This document shows, piece by piece, positions 54,182-64,000 of a stretch of DNA of 64,000 nt. The stretch's first letter is position 1, and the number at the start of each line of letters is the position of its first letter. The stretch comes from Myoxocephalus aenaeus (lineage: Eukaryota; Chordata; Actinopteri; Perciformes; Cottidae). Under the pieces are notes generated by a model, which was given only the letters and a program-made list of their open reading frames with translations, did no database searches and was not told the DNA's origin. Position numbers and translations under genes: made by a program. The stretch lies in the NCBI GenBank assembly GCA_038501785.1, contig JBAMJR010000025.1, positions 6,444,001-6,508,000 of the forward strand, written 5' to 3'.

Positions 54182-55647
54182 AACATTATCGATTCCCCCT
54201 AGGAAAGATGACCAAAACGCCTGTTTGAAAATCATCCAGTGTGGATGTTATCGCCGTCTTTTTCTATCCATCCTTTTGATCTTTGTTTACAGCTCACTCC
54301 ATCTCCCATGTTACCACAGCTGTTATCTGAAATGAACAGTAAAGACTCACACCCTTTCTGTAAAAGCTTGATAACTGTCTAACTGTCTCCATCAAAAGCA
54401 AGATTTTATTGAAAAGAAGTCAGAGAAAGAAGTCAACAATTCCATGGTGAGATGAAAAAATGTTTAAGTCATTTTCTCATTTGTATACAATTGATGCAAA
54501 CCCAATGAACAGGAAAGATATTGCAGTGGCGTGTACAAAATATCTATCAGTGAATGAAAGCCTTATTCCCTATAAAATCAGATTACAGGGCAATCCCAAA
54601 ACAAACCGTACAGTCTGATTAACTGGATCTGCATTTACTAATACTTCATACGACTGAACTTTGCTGTACTGCAGGATATTTGTCAAGGTGTTATTCAAGC
54701 AAATGCTTTTAGACATTATCTGTATGAAACTGCATTTGCATTTAGGAAATGTTAAAATGAAAACGGTCCCACAGATGATGGGATATAGTTTTAAGTTTTC
54801 ATGTATAGGCATGTTTATTATAATCAGCTCGAGGCTACTTTGAGTTGTAATGCTTTGTCAGCTCACCCATGAAGAAATACAAAAAAATCTGCAAAGCCTT
54901 AGTTTTTAGTGCTGAGTTTGAAAAAGTGCAGAAACCGAGATAAGGTACTTCAGGCCAGTCCTTGGATGTTGAAATGCAAAAGGCACCACAGTGTTTACAT
55001 CATGGTTTATTACAGTAACTCCATAGTTTAACAGAACAAGGTCAAATATTTGTAACTGCTGTGCACGCAAAACCATCCTATTCTAATACTTCTCCTCTAT
55101 TACTCTGCAGCACCCAATATCTTTCTGCTAACATGTGTTTGTGACTTTACACGTCATACAAGTACATGAAGTATAAGGGAAAGATACTTATGTATATTGA
55201 TAAATATACAATTCATAATAGTTTAAATAGTCAAACTGGACTTAAAATATAGAAACTGACAAATTAAATTCTGGACATCTAATTTGTCATTTTTATCTCG
55301 AGCCCCTCAGCGCCTTGCACCTGGTTATGCAAATGTGATGCCAACTTCACAAGTTGATCTCTTATCTGTATAAACTCACGTTTGCTCTTTTCAAACCACT
55401 TTCACCACAGCAGAAGTCTGAATGGAATCTATTAGATTAAATTAAGGCCATGTTAACGTTGAGTTGAGTGAAATGTGTGTAGAATTTAAGAGTTAATGGT
55501 ATTGAAAAATGGATTTAATTAAGTCAGTCAACTTTTTCTTATTTTTGTTGAGGCAAATCATTTTACATTTGATGTGTTCTATTGGTAGATTTTTGTAATA
55601 CAGATTTTCTGTCTAGTTAATGAGGATAGTTTTCTTGGCGATGATTA
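54180..55647. other. No gene seen
   Basis: About 1.5 kb, AT-rich, with no recognised repeat core and no splice-flanked frames. Candidate non-coding DNA only. Confidence 0.35.
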
Positions 55648-56075
55648 ATTCAATTCAAATCAGTTTATTTTGTATAGTCCAAAATCACAAACACAAATTA
55701 TTTTTAGGGCTTTACAATATGTACACATACTGTAAGACAGGACCTCACATCGGATCAGGAAAAACTCTCCAAAAAACAGAAAAAAAAACTTTCACAGGGA
55801 AAAAAGGAAGGAACCTGAGGGAGAGCAACAGAGGAGGATCCCTCTCCCCGGATGGACGCACACATCTATCTAGCAATAGATGTCATGTGACCAGAATGAA
55901 CAACGTAACAGAGTTACAGCACATTACATGAATATGACAGAACTTATTCATATAATGAGTAGTAGGCATGGACCACGATCCAGATAACCACGATCCATGA
56001 AGCAGAAGGAGGTAGAACCGGCTGAAGACACAGCCACGATCCATCCAAACTTGAGGCGAGGAACCACAGAGGAAG
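55648..56075 (-). repeat. LINE 3' region, minus strand
   Basis: Begins with the inverted (TTGAA)n tail (aattcaattcaaatcagttt) and runs through cacatcggatcaggaaaaac, gagcaacagaggaggatccc and ccacgatccatccaaacttg. The same sequence order occurs at 61641-62112 and, inverted, at 51527-51712. It cuts into the Tc1-like relic that follows. Confidence 0.65.
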
Positions 56076-56079
56076 TGTT

Positions 56080-56760
56080 GTTGACGATCAACTTTTTGTG
56101 CAGCAGCAACCACAGGTGGAATGTTTTCCTTCGCCATAATCCTCCCGTTTAAGAAGGGCCCACAAGTCCTCAGTGGGGTTTAGGTCAGGTGAGGAAGGGG
56201 CCATGTCATTATTCTTTCATTTTTAAGGCCTTTACTTGCTAGACATGCAGTGGAGGACTTCCATGCATGCGATGGACCATTGTCTTTACTTTTTCTTGGA
56301 CCACTGCTTGAAGAAAGTATCTTCTAAAAACTGGCAGTAGGTTTGGGAGTTAATTTTGAGTCCATCTTCAACCCAAAAAAGGTCCAACTCGCTCATCTTT
56401 AATACCAGCCCATGCCAATACCCCATCTCGTCCAAGTGCAGCTCTGTGCCCGTTACTGATCCGGCTGGCTCCATCTGGTCCGTCAGAGTCTCTCATCTCA
56501 TCAGTCCAGAAAACCTTTCAAATCTGCTTCAGGTGTTTCTTGGCCCAGTCTTGACGTTTCAACTTGTGTGTCTTGTGCTGTGGTGGTCAGGTTTCAGCCT
56601 TCCTTACCGTGGCCATGTCTCTGAGCACTGAACACCTTGTACTTCTGGGCTCTTCCAGGTAGGCTGCACTTCTGGAATAAGACAGCACTGGAGGAGAACG
56701 GGTTCCTGGTAGCTTCACGCTTTGATTCTTCTCAAATCTTTTTCAATTCGTTCTTTAATA
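56080..56760 (-). pseudogene. Old Tc1-like transposase relic
   Basis: Minus-strand fragments match a second, distinct Tc1/mariner family. From 5' to 3' they are TWP-like and arginine-rich text near 56600, DEMRV-type catalytic context near 56490-56505 (partly lost), ELHLDEMGYWHGLVLKMSEL, VEDGLKINSQTYCQFLEDTF (56286-56474), a broken region with SPDLTPLRTCGPF-type residues near 56150-56220, and VVAAAQKVDRQQ (about 56075-56110). Deletions and frame breaks are many; no inverted ends were found. It is clearly older than the Tc1 at 52.2 kb. Confidence 0.6.
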
Positions 56761-57647
56761 CATTGACAGGATGAAAATATTATTAACCTTCTCATTTCAC
56801 TCTCAGACAGCCCAAAAAACACATCTCCAAAGAATACCTTTAATTTTCTTATTTTCGACTGCATTGATATTTGAAATGATAAAATGCTTTCCCTTGAAGA
56901 ACAAAGCCTTGTTTCTGTTTTCATTCCAACTCATTTCACGTTGTACTTAAGAGACTTTGTGTTCCCTCTGCTCCTGTCCTCATGGCCTGTTTAGTCACGG
57001 AGCCCGAGAGAGAGAGGCAGAGAGTTGCTCCCTCATTGTATCACATTCACCTCTGTAACGTGAACGGTGGTCTTGCCAAGGGAAGAGGAGGGGAAGGGGG
57101 GGTTTGGTCAGGAAAGGCAAGACCTCGCACCTAACTCGGTGGCACTCCGTCGGTTAATTATCCTAGTGATCCCGGAGGAAATAACAATCCTCATCCGATA
57201 TTGGTATAACACCTTCGGTCTTTTATCTCGCCCCGTGCTAAATCGTTAGGTTTTTGTGTTTATTTTCGAAATAAGTTATAGGTTTTGTCGAGGGTGTTTT
57301 ACAGCTTGCGCTCGAGGTCCCCTGCCTTGGGCTGTAACTTTTCTCAACCCTTATCAAGATGAGTACATATATCGTCTATATCTTCTCATCTACCTTTTTG
57401 ACACCATCTCATCATTATGACAAACACTGCAAAAGTCTTCACCCAAAGATACTTACCTTAAGTTTCTTTGGTAGATTCAGTCGTCACTTCTGTATCTCAC
57501 GGTGGATGGACAGGGAAAGAGGGTTTAAATTGTTTTAAAGAACCAGAATCTTTGTTTTGGTTTCAGTACCTTACGAAATAAGGCTGAGTTTTATTTCAAG
57601 ATTATCTTACATACAAAAAAAATTCAATTCATTCAAACAGTTTAAAA
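56761..57647. other. No gene seen
   Basis: A GC-richer patch (56990-57360) with gagagagag and gggaaggggg runs is flanked by AT-rich DNA. A 60-codon plus-strand frame at 57067-57249 has no recognised domain. Confidence 0.3.
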
Positions 57648-57948
57648 TTTACAAATAACTAAGAGAAAGGGTTAAGTTTTTAGAGCTGGTGAATAAACAC
57701 CTCTTCTCTCTTCTATCCTCCTGCACAGAATTGCGAGGCACCCCCTCTCCTGATAGTAGAAGTTTCTTCCAGACTCTAAAGCTGGAGACCTGTCCCAACC
57801 CTTAAGAGCTGGGACAGGTCCAATCTGATTTTTCTCCTTAACTAGTAAAAGTTTACAAGTAACTAAGAGAAAGGGTTAAGTTTTTAGAGCTGGTGAATAA
57901 ACACCTCTTCTCTCTTCTATCCTCCTGCACAGAATTGCGAGGCACCCC
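57648..57948. repeat. 97-bp direct repeat pair flanking a hairpin
   Basis: 57648-57744 is repeated at 57852-57948 with one visible difference (caaataac against caagtaac). Each copy includes gctggtgaataaacacctct and ends gcgaggcacccc. Between them lies an 11-bp-arm hairpin, gacctgtccca/tgggacaggtc (57787-57797 and 57810-57820). The AATAAA within each copy and the pyrimidine-rich sequence after it are LTR-like (R/U5 style), but no LTR ends were fixed. Confidence 0.85.
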
Positions 57949-58282
57949 GAAAAACATACATTCTCCACCCTCTTTTATACACAAGAGTACATCAGTCATG
58001 CTGTCACCAGAGTTGGACAGAGGGGGTTTTACTACCCTATCTGGTTAGATTGCCAACGCATGCTTCTAACAAAGGAAAGAACATTTAACACATCTCATTC
58101 AAAAAGAGTATATAACATAGCAACTTATAGCGTCCTATGGATTTTATACTGTCTAATCACAAACTATAATGAAAATAAAAACCAAACATTATATATATGC
58201 TCAAATGGTTACATATAAAAATAAAATGATTATACGGTTATAATAGTTAGACTTTTTTACTTTCATATTTTTCCTCGATCAC
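57949..58282. other. No gene seen
   Basis: AT-rich spacer between the direct repeat pair and the candidate exon at 58.3 kb. Confidence 0.3.
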
Positions 58283-58283
58283 T

Positions 58284-58381
58284 CAACACCTCCAAAGCCA
58301 AGAGGATAGAGGCCACATTGGTGGAGCTGTACGGCTCCACGAAAGAGAAGACTGCAGCCAGAGGACGAGAGGGTAGGAAGT
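58284..58381 (+). other. Candidate exon, gene unknown
   Basis: A pyrimidine-rich tract (tttttactttcatatttttcc) precedes a short frame reading TSKAKRIEATLVELYGSTKE, then KTAARGREG, followed by an AGAGG/GTAGGA donor-like site near 58367-58373. It looks like an exon by composition (charged, no stops until 58381), but I do not recognise it, and the acceptor is weak. It lies right beside a long CA/GT microsatellite cluster. Confidence 0.25.
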
Positions 58382-58397
58382 AACTAATGCAAGACTA

Positions 58398-58609
58398 GCA
58401 TGTGTGTGTGTGTGTGTGCGTGTGTGCGTGTTGTGTAGGTGTACGTGTGTGCGTGTGCGTGTGTATGTGTGCGTGTGTGTGTTGTGTAGGTGTACGTGTG
58501 TGTGTGTGTTGTGTAGGTGTACGTGCATGTTTTCGTAAGTAAAGCAGATTGATGTAACAGAGGGTTTATGTCCATCACTCATGTTGCCTGCTCTCTTCCG
58601 CGGGGTATT

Positions 58610-58694
<85 letters not shown>

Positions 58695-58789
58695 GAACCT
58701 CAGCACTTTTCCTTTCCTATTGGCCACCCCCCAGACTATATATCAGCTCGCTAAGGAAGTATCCACAAGACCCCACAAGTAACAGGGCT

Positions 58790-58868
<79 letters not shown>

Positions 58869-58960
58869 ACACACACACACAAGCAGGTCACAATTCATCA
58901 CTCTAGCTATGAAACAATCCCAGAGACCCTACAAGTTACAGCTGGAGATATAGCTGACAG

Positions 58961-59028
<68 letters not shown>
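58398..59028. repeat. Cluster of GT/CA microsatellites and a GT-rich minisatellite
   Basis: A GT-rich array with three tgttgtgtaggtgtacgtg units (58428-58525) is followed by pure AC arrays at 58611-58692, 58792-58880 and 58963-59027. The two later arrays are preceded by related text (gtatccacaagaccccacaa ... tgaca and cccagagaccctacaagtta ... tgaca), suggesting the whole block was duplicated with its CA tail. Confidence 0.9.
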
Positions 59029-59361
59029 CTATCCATCAACCAAGTTTCCACCTACACTGAATTCCACAACTATCACCACAATATACTGTAGCTAGCATAG
59101 CATGTGTGCATGTGTGTCTCATAATGTATCACCCTTACCAGCCAGCACATCCCAGGATGCCACAATATACAGTATATGTGTTTATATATATAGTGTGTGT
59201 GTGTGTGGAAATCAAAAGGAGAACATACACTTTTAAACGTACAATGTTATATTTTAATTTAGTGAAATGTTCATGTGACACTTGTGTCAAACATGGTGCT
59301 TACTTTGAGCCATGAGAAAAAACAAATGTATTGTTCATTTATAACATATAACCATATATAC

Positions 59362-59880
59362 AATGCTGTGAACAAGTATTTGACCCGTTCCTAATTTTTT
59401 ATTTTTTTGCACATTTGTTACATTACACTTAGCTGATGCTTTTATCCAAAGAGACTTACAATAAGTGCATTCAACCATGAGGACAAACTCAGAACAACAA
59501 GAATCAAGAAAGTACAATTTCTTCAAGAAAGCAAAACTACAAAGTGCTATAAGTAAGTGCCATTTAAGTGCTACTACGGTGCTACTTTCCTTATTCAAGG
59601 TCTAGTCGGAAAAGATGTGTTTTTAGTTTGCAGCCGAAGATGTAGAGACTTCCTGCTGTCCTGATGTCAATGGGGAGCTCATTCCACCATTGATGAGCAG
59701 GACAGCAAATAGTCACACTTAAATGATTTAGATCACACACATTTGTATATTAGACAAAGATAACCCGAGTAAATGTGAAAAGAATATTTCCCCCGAAACC
59801 TAATGACTTATCATTTGTGATAACTGGAAATGAGTCTTTCCCATCGCTGTGCAGGAATTTTGGACTCTTCTTTGCAGCCA
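59362..59880 (-). mobile_element. Tc1-type MITE relic split by a LINE-like repeat
   Basis: 59362-59411 (tgctgtgaacaagtatttga, ttcctaattttttattttttt) is the terminus of a common fish Tc1-type element. Its inner text resumes at about 59726 (ataacccgagtaaatgtgaa, gataactggaaatgagtct, tcgctgtgcaggaattttgg). Between them, 59412-59725 is another repeat (ttacacttagctgatgcttt, cgaagatgtagagacttcct) of the kind found in fish LINE 3' regions. No coding capacity. Confidence 0.5.
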
Positions 59881-60959
59881 GGAAGGCGAGAATACTTTTT
59901 CACAGCACTGAATGTGTACTGTATGAGAGATGAGATGGGCAAAAAGACCAAACAAAACTTAAGGTTCAGTATCACTGCGCTTTCTGGACGTCAATCTTTA
60001 ATTTGTTGTAAACTGTGGGAGAACAGAGGATTAGTTAAGTGACTAAACAATAGACCAGCCAACACTATTTCTGGCTGCAAGAGTTAATCATTTTCAGTGA
60101 TTCAGTTGCCCACATGGCAGACATTACCCTACATCCCCTACCCCATATAATATAATTAATATTTAAAACATAATCGAGTCATTATAAAGCAACAATAAAC
60201 AGGCTTCATCATACATCCATCATTGACTCCTTTAAAACTAGACATGCCAGCAGACATTATAAGGAGGTCAGGGTGCTTGATGAGCCTTGTGCTCTACCAG
60301 CAACACCGACTTTCACCGCGCTGACGTTGCATAGACCTCCTACCAGCTCTTTGACTTTAACACAACTAAAAAGAGCTCCAACCATCATAATTTAACAAAT
60401 GATCAAACAACTATTAAAATTAATAGACATGAAACATGAATGAAACAAGAACATCCTGAGTACACAGAAGGTAAATTAAAGTATTTCTGCAGTATTGAAT
60501 TATTGCACATTTAAAAAAATAACAACAGCTCATAACTAGATATATTCTGTACCTACAATTTCACTCCAACGCAACAACAAAGAGAGATGAGGTATATTCA
60601 GGAGTTCCTAATTACTGTCTCTAAATTCTACATCTTTATCACTGTCGAAGAAAATGAGAGACTTTCCTTTCACAGTAGTCTGACAAACACATATAGGAAC
60701 TATTTAGATCAGTTCTCAGCCCACACAGCATGGTAACTGATCAATGTGTTGGTATTAATTTCCATGATGTTGTAACGGCTAAAAACGTGTGCTGAAACAA
60801 TAATTCTTCAAAAACAGAGTCACAGTAGAGGGCCGTTTCACTTCCTAAAATAAATGATCATAACCTTAGTTATTTATATGTTCAACTTATGAAATTACTC
60901 CTTTACACCACAACACAAAGTCGTCAACCACTCGCCCATTACTTAGATCCTCTCCTTCC
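59881..60959. other. No gene seen
   Basis: About 1.1 kb without recognised repeats or exons. Evenly AT-rich, with no inverted ends. Confidence 0.35.
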
Positions 60960-61058
60960 AGGAAGCTTGGTATAACTGAATTATAAGTGTCTTGCCAAAG
61001 GACATATTGACAACTGCCGATAGGACGACCCTGCTCTACCACTGAGCTACAGTCACCA
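60960..61058 (-). repeat. SINE head fragment
   Basis: ataagtgtcttgccaaagga followed by cgccgat-like text, aggacgaccctgctctacca and ctgagctacagtca are the inverted tRNA-derived head and start of the core of the same SINE family as at 5-6.7 kb. Confidence 0.6.
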
Positions 61059-61640
61059 CAGTAGTCTCTGTGACCTCACCTAAAGGTTTCTGAAGAGCCC
61101 AAATAAAGCTCAAAGTGCCGGCTCTGGCTGTCACCATCATGGCCGTGACGACACAGCCAAACTCTCGGCTGATCTAAAATTGGACAAAGAGGTGGTTTGT
61201 GGAAGAAGCTGAGGCCGGCTGAATGGAGCCTGTTTGCTGAAACACAGAACTAGCTTGAAGCTACCTTGCTAGCTAAGGTTTACAAGCTAGGCTGTTGCTG
61301 GCAGGCTAATGTTAACCATCTTGTTGCTCCTGGTTGCAGATTGATACTAGTGCTAACATATACATAAAATAATACTAACATTAGAATTTCACTCACCAAA
61401 CAAAAATGGTGCAAATTTCTTCAATCAATGAATCAATGTATTTGTCACATGAAATTGTACAAGTTACCGTTACAGCTCCAGTGAAATGCAATCTTGTCAG
61501 CTACTTACATTTGTGTATTCGCATTAACATTATTCACCATGAATCACCTCTTCCTCTCGTCAAAGTCCTCTGTTCTGCCAGATCAGTGTAAGAAAAAGAG
61601 TCACTGTTGAATGACGCAGTACTGTATTTTTAAGACCTTA
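61059..61640. other. No gene seen
   Basis: Contains agctagc-rich text (61250-61300). No supported exons. Confidence 0.3.
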
Positions 61641-62112
61641 CAATTCAATTCAATTCAGTTTATTTTGTATAGCCCAGAATAACAAATTACAAATTTTCCT
61701 CGGAGGGCTTTACGATCTGTACACATACGACATCCCTGTCCCAGGAACTCACATCGGATCAGGAACAACTCCCCCCAAAAAAAGAAGAAAAAAAATTCAC
61801 TGGGAAAAAAGGAGGAAACCTTCAGGAGAGCAACAGAGGAGGATCCCTCTATCAGGATGGACAGAAGCAATATATGTCATGTGTACAGAATGAAGAGAAT
61901 GAGAGGGGGGCATCAGCAGGGCCGCCATGGCAGGAGGCAGGACCGGCTCCCGACAGCCACGATCCATGGAAACTTGAGAGGCAAGAAAGCACAGAGGCTC
62001 CCGGGAAGAAGTAGAGTTAGTAATGTGCATTGAAGAGACATGAATTCATCCAGAAGGAGAGAGAGAAGAGGAGAGAGGAGCTCAGTGTATCCTAAGATGT
62101 CCCCCAGCAGGG
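61641..62112 (-). repeat. LINE 3' region, minus strand
   Basis: Starts with the inverted (TTGAA)n tail (caattcaattcaattcagtt) and runs through cacatcggatcaggaacaac, gagcaacagaggaggatccc, gaagtagagttagtaatgtg and gaggagctcagtgtatccta. Collinear with 55648-56075 and 38043-38416. Confidence 0.65.
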
Positions 62113-62149
62113 ATGCACATATATTCAGCCAATCACTCATGAATCCCCT

Positions 62150-62350
62150 TGTGTCATTGGTACTGTTGTGGAATTTGCGCGTTCTCCTTGTGGCAGCGGA
62201 GGAGAACCGGGTTCTCCGGTTTCCTCCCACAGTCCAAAGACATGCACCTTAAGTTCACTGGAGACTCTAAAAGCGTGAATGGTCTTCTGTCTCTATATGA
62301 GCTTTGAGATAAACTGGTCACCTGCCTTCACCCAATGTCAGCTGGGATCA
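62150..62350. repeat. Dispersed fish repeat scrap
   Basis: ggtttcctcccacagtccaa followed by agacatgca, and cccaatgtcagctgggat, are words of a very common fish interspersed repeat (probably the 3' part of a LINE). Ends undefined. Confidence 0.5.
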
Positions 62351-63814
62351 ACTTTCAAAGCAACCAGAATCTACATCAGCAAAAGAAAATAATTCAATGT
62401 CACTTTCATATTAACAGGTGTGACTACACTGTCTTATTCCGACTTCACGCACTGTTCTCAACTCTGATTACTGTTGCTAACCCGAGGGTCTTCCAAACTA
62501 TAGCTACCTGAGTGTCACAAATGACTCTTTGTAAAATTAGATCCTTGATAGGCTGTAGATCCAATATAAGTCTTGAATAGCAGTATCAGCAAGCTAATTT
62601 GATGCCATTCTGCAAGAATTCACCTAGCTCAGCCAAATATATTTTCAACCAACCTTTTGGACGTCTGCACACAGTGAACACCATTAATTTCTCTCAAGAT
62701 AGAAACATGTATCCTCGTGAGATATCTCATGTTTACTTTTTTTTTAACTTTTGTAATGTTTATCATTAACAAGCTAAAAGACGGTGTAAAAGTAGCAAGT
62801 CAGAAAGTTGAACAACTGAATCAGTAGTCAGTTGCACAGTGATATATTTTTGAAAAATCCATTTTAAGCTATGCAAATTAACATTAGCGACCATGAGCTT
62901 CTCAATATGCCTGGGGTCCCCTCATGTGATTGGTTGAAAATGAAAGAGACATCTGATTTGCGATGGTTAATTCCCTGTGAATTTAGCCATGTTAGGGGAG
63001 TTTTAAAAGTCAGGCTCAAGAAGCAAAATCCCTGTGTGTACTAAAATGTATTGCTTATGGGATAAGTCTCTTGACTGTATACAATGCATGTTCCAGCAGA
63101 GAGCAGATGTCACTTCAGCTCTGCTTCCACTCCTACAAAGCTAGGCTAAAGGCGTCTGAATTGACTTCAGTATTGAACTGAAGTACAAACTTGAAATTAA
63201 TATTGACCCCTTTCCAACTTTTGCTAAGGAATTAAATGAACACATTGAAGGAGTATGCTTATAAATGGAGAGCGCCTATGAAAACAGGTAAAAGAAGGGG
63301 AGAGGAGTTGAGATAATTTGAGTCCTAGCAGTATGGGCTGAGAAAAATAATAAAAGTAGGAGAGACGGAGATGTGGATAGATGAAGAGGTTTAGAGTAAG
63401 AAGAGGAGAAAGAGGAGCGTGAGTAATGGAAGAGGGTGAGACCAGCAGAGAATATGTCTGTGTTCTCTGCCTGAGAGAGTAATTGATTTCAAGCTCCGAG
63501 GATCTTTTGTTGCACCTCAAACTGGATGACCGACACTGAAATAACTCCATAGTTCTGGAAAAAAAAACAGATAAGGCAGGGGGGAGAAAGAGAGAGGAGC
63601 AAAGATAATCTATAAAAATACAAGAAAGTGAAAAAGATGGGTGAAGGAAAGGTCTAAGAAAAACAAAATACACACAGTAAGATTTAGTGCATGGAGAAAT
63701 TATATTTATAAAGTTAAAGCGCAAAAGAGAAAGAGAGTTAGAGCAAAAACCACATTAAATATGACAGATAGAAGATGTATTTCCATACACAGTTGCCTCA
63801 GATAGCAATTTAAA
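62351..63814. other. No gene seen
   Basis: About 1.5 kb. The portion 63280-63730 is strongly purine-biased on the plus strand (GA-rich), which creates a long open frame on the minus strand with no domain. I regard that frame as compositional. Confidence 0.35.
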
Positions 63815-64000
63815 ATCAATTAAAGCTGCAAGCAGCGATGTACGAGCCCTCGCACCTCTGCGCACGTCGGGGGTACTGGCTGGACGCCGGCTCACGAGGC
63901 CGAGAATGTCTGCAACCTATGGAAATACAAGATGCAGGGACATGGGTAGGGAAACCGAGATAATAGTGCCCGGTCAAAAGCCAGCTCAACAAGGGTGTCA
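63815..64000 (+). repeat. Dispersed repeat, cut by the window end
   Basis: Begins attaaagctgcaagcagcga and continues gagccctcgcacctctgcgc. This opening is that of a high-copy fish repeat; its type cannot be fixed because it runs past the end of the window. Confidence 0.45.

Noticed and set aside
63224..63724. 166-codon minus-strand frame
   Set aside because: Explained by purine bias of the plus strand; the peptide is low-complexity hydrophobic/serine text without a domain.

Overview
The window is vertebrate nuclear DNA, almost certainly from a ray-finned (percomorph-type) fish. Evidence: one large single-exon vertebrate gene in a gene-poor landscape, long CA/GT/GA microsatellites, tRNA-derived SINEs with the fish V-SINE/AFC-type core, Rex3-type and L2/Rex1-type LINE pieces, Tc1, hAT and piggyBac elements, and Ty3/Gypsy-type gag. 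No bacterial operon, CRISPR array or prophage is present.

The one intact, confidently identified gene is slitrk2 on the minus strand (16695-19358, 887 aa, single coding exon). It is a neuronal leucine-rich-repeat transmembrane protein. A good 3' splice site lies 21 nt before its ATG, and a CT-rich, TATA-like region around 20.0 kb may be a promoter. The flanks (about 12.5-16.7 kb downstream, 19.4-21 kb upstream) carry no other gene and are where 3' UTR and regulatory DNA would lie.

Layout. 0-12.5 kb: microsatellites, a 1.37 kb hAT element with a second hAT element nested inside it, three tRNA-derived SINEs, a RecQ-helicase-like exon remnant and a perfect 80-bp palindrome. 12.5-21 kb: slitrk2 and surroundings. 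21-33 kb: mobile elements (a piggyBac family, a 2.13 kb hAT with a palindromic end and an inner solo-LTR-like insertion, a 1.48 kb hAT holding a second RecQ-like fragment) plus two candidate exons of an unrecognised gene at 24.0-24.45 kb. 34.8-36.2 kb: the decayed, intron-containing 3' end of a SAMD3-like gene. 36-49 kb: a MITE, two L2-type LINE copies broken by other insertions, a tRNA-Leu(CAG)-like gene between direct repeats, a piggyBac/hAT nest, a gypsy LTR plus gag piece inside a minisatellite, a hAT N-terminal fragment and a Rex3-type LINE end. 49-64 kb: long unannotated stretches with a well-preserved Tc1 element (52.2-53.4 kb), older Tc1 relics, hAT MITEs, LINE 3' ends and dense CA arrays at 58.4-59.0 kb.

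Apart from slitrk2 and possibly the tRNA-Leu-like gene, no unit looks functional today. No obviously new biological system was found. The most notable signals are the 80-bp palindrome, the palindromic hAT terminus, an internally deleted piggyBac joining the transposase N-terminus to its cysteine-rich C-terminus, a hAT insertion on a piggyBac splice donor, two TE-linked RecQ-like fragments and the unidentified exons near 24.2 kb. Element family names rest on recognition by eye; no database search was possible.
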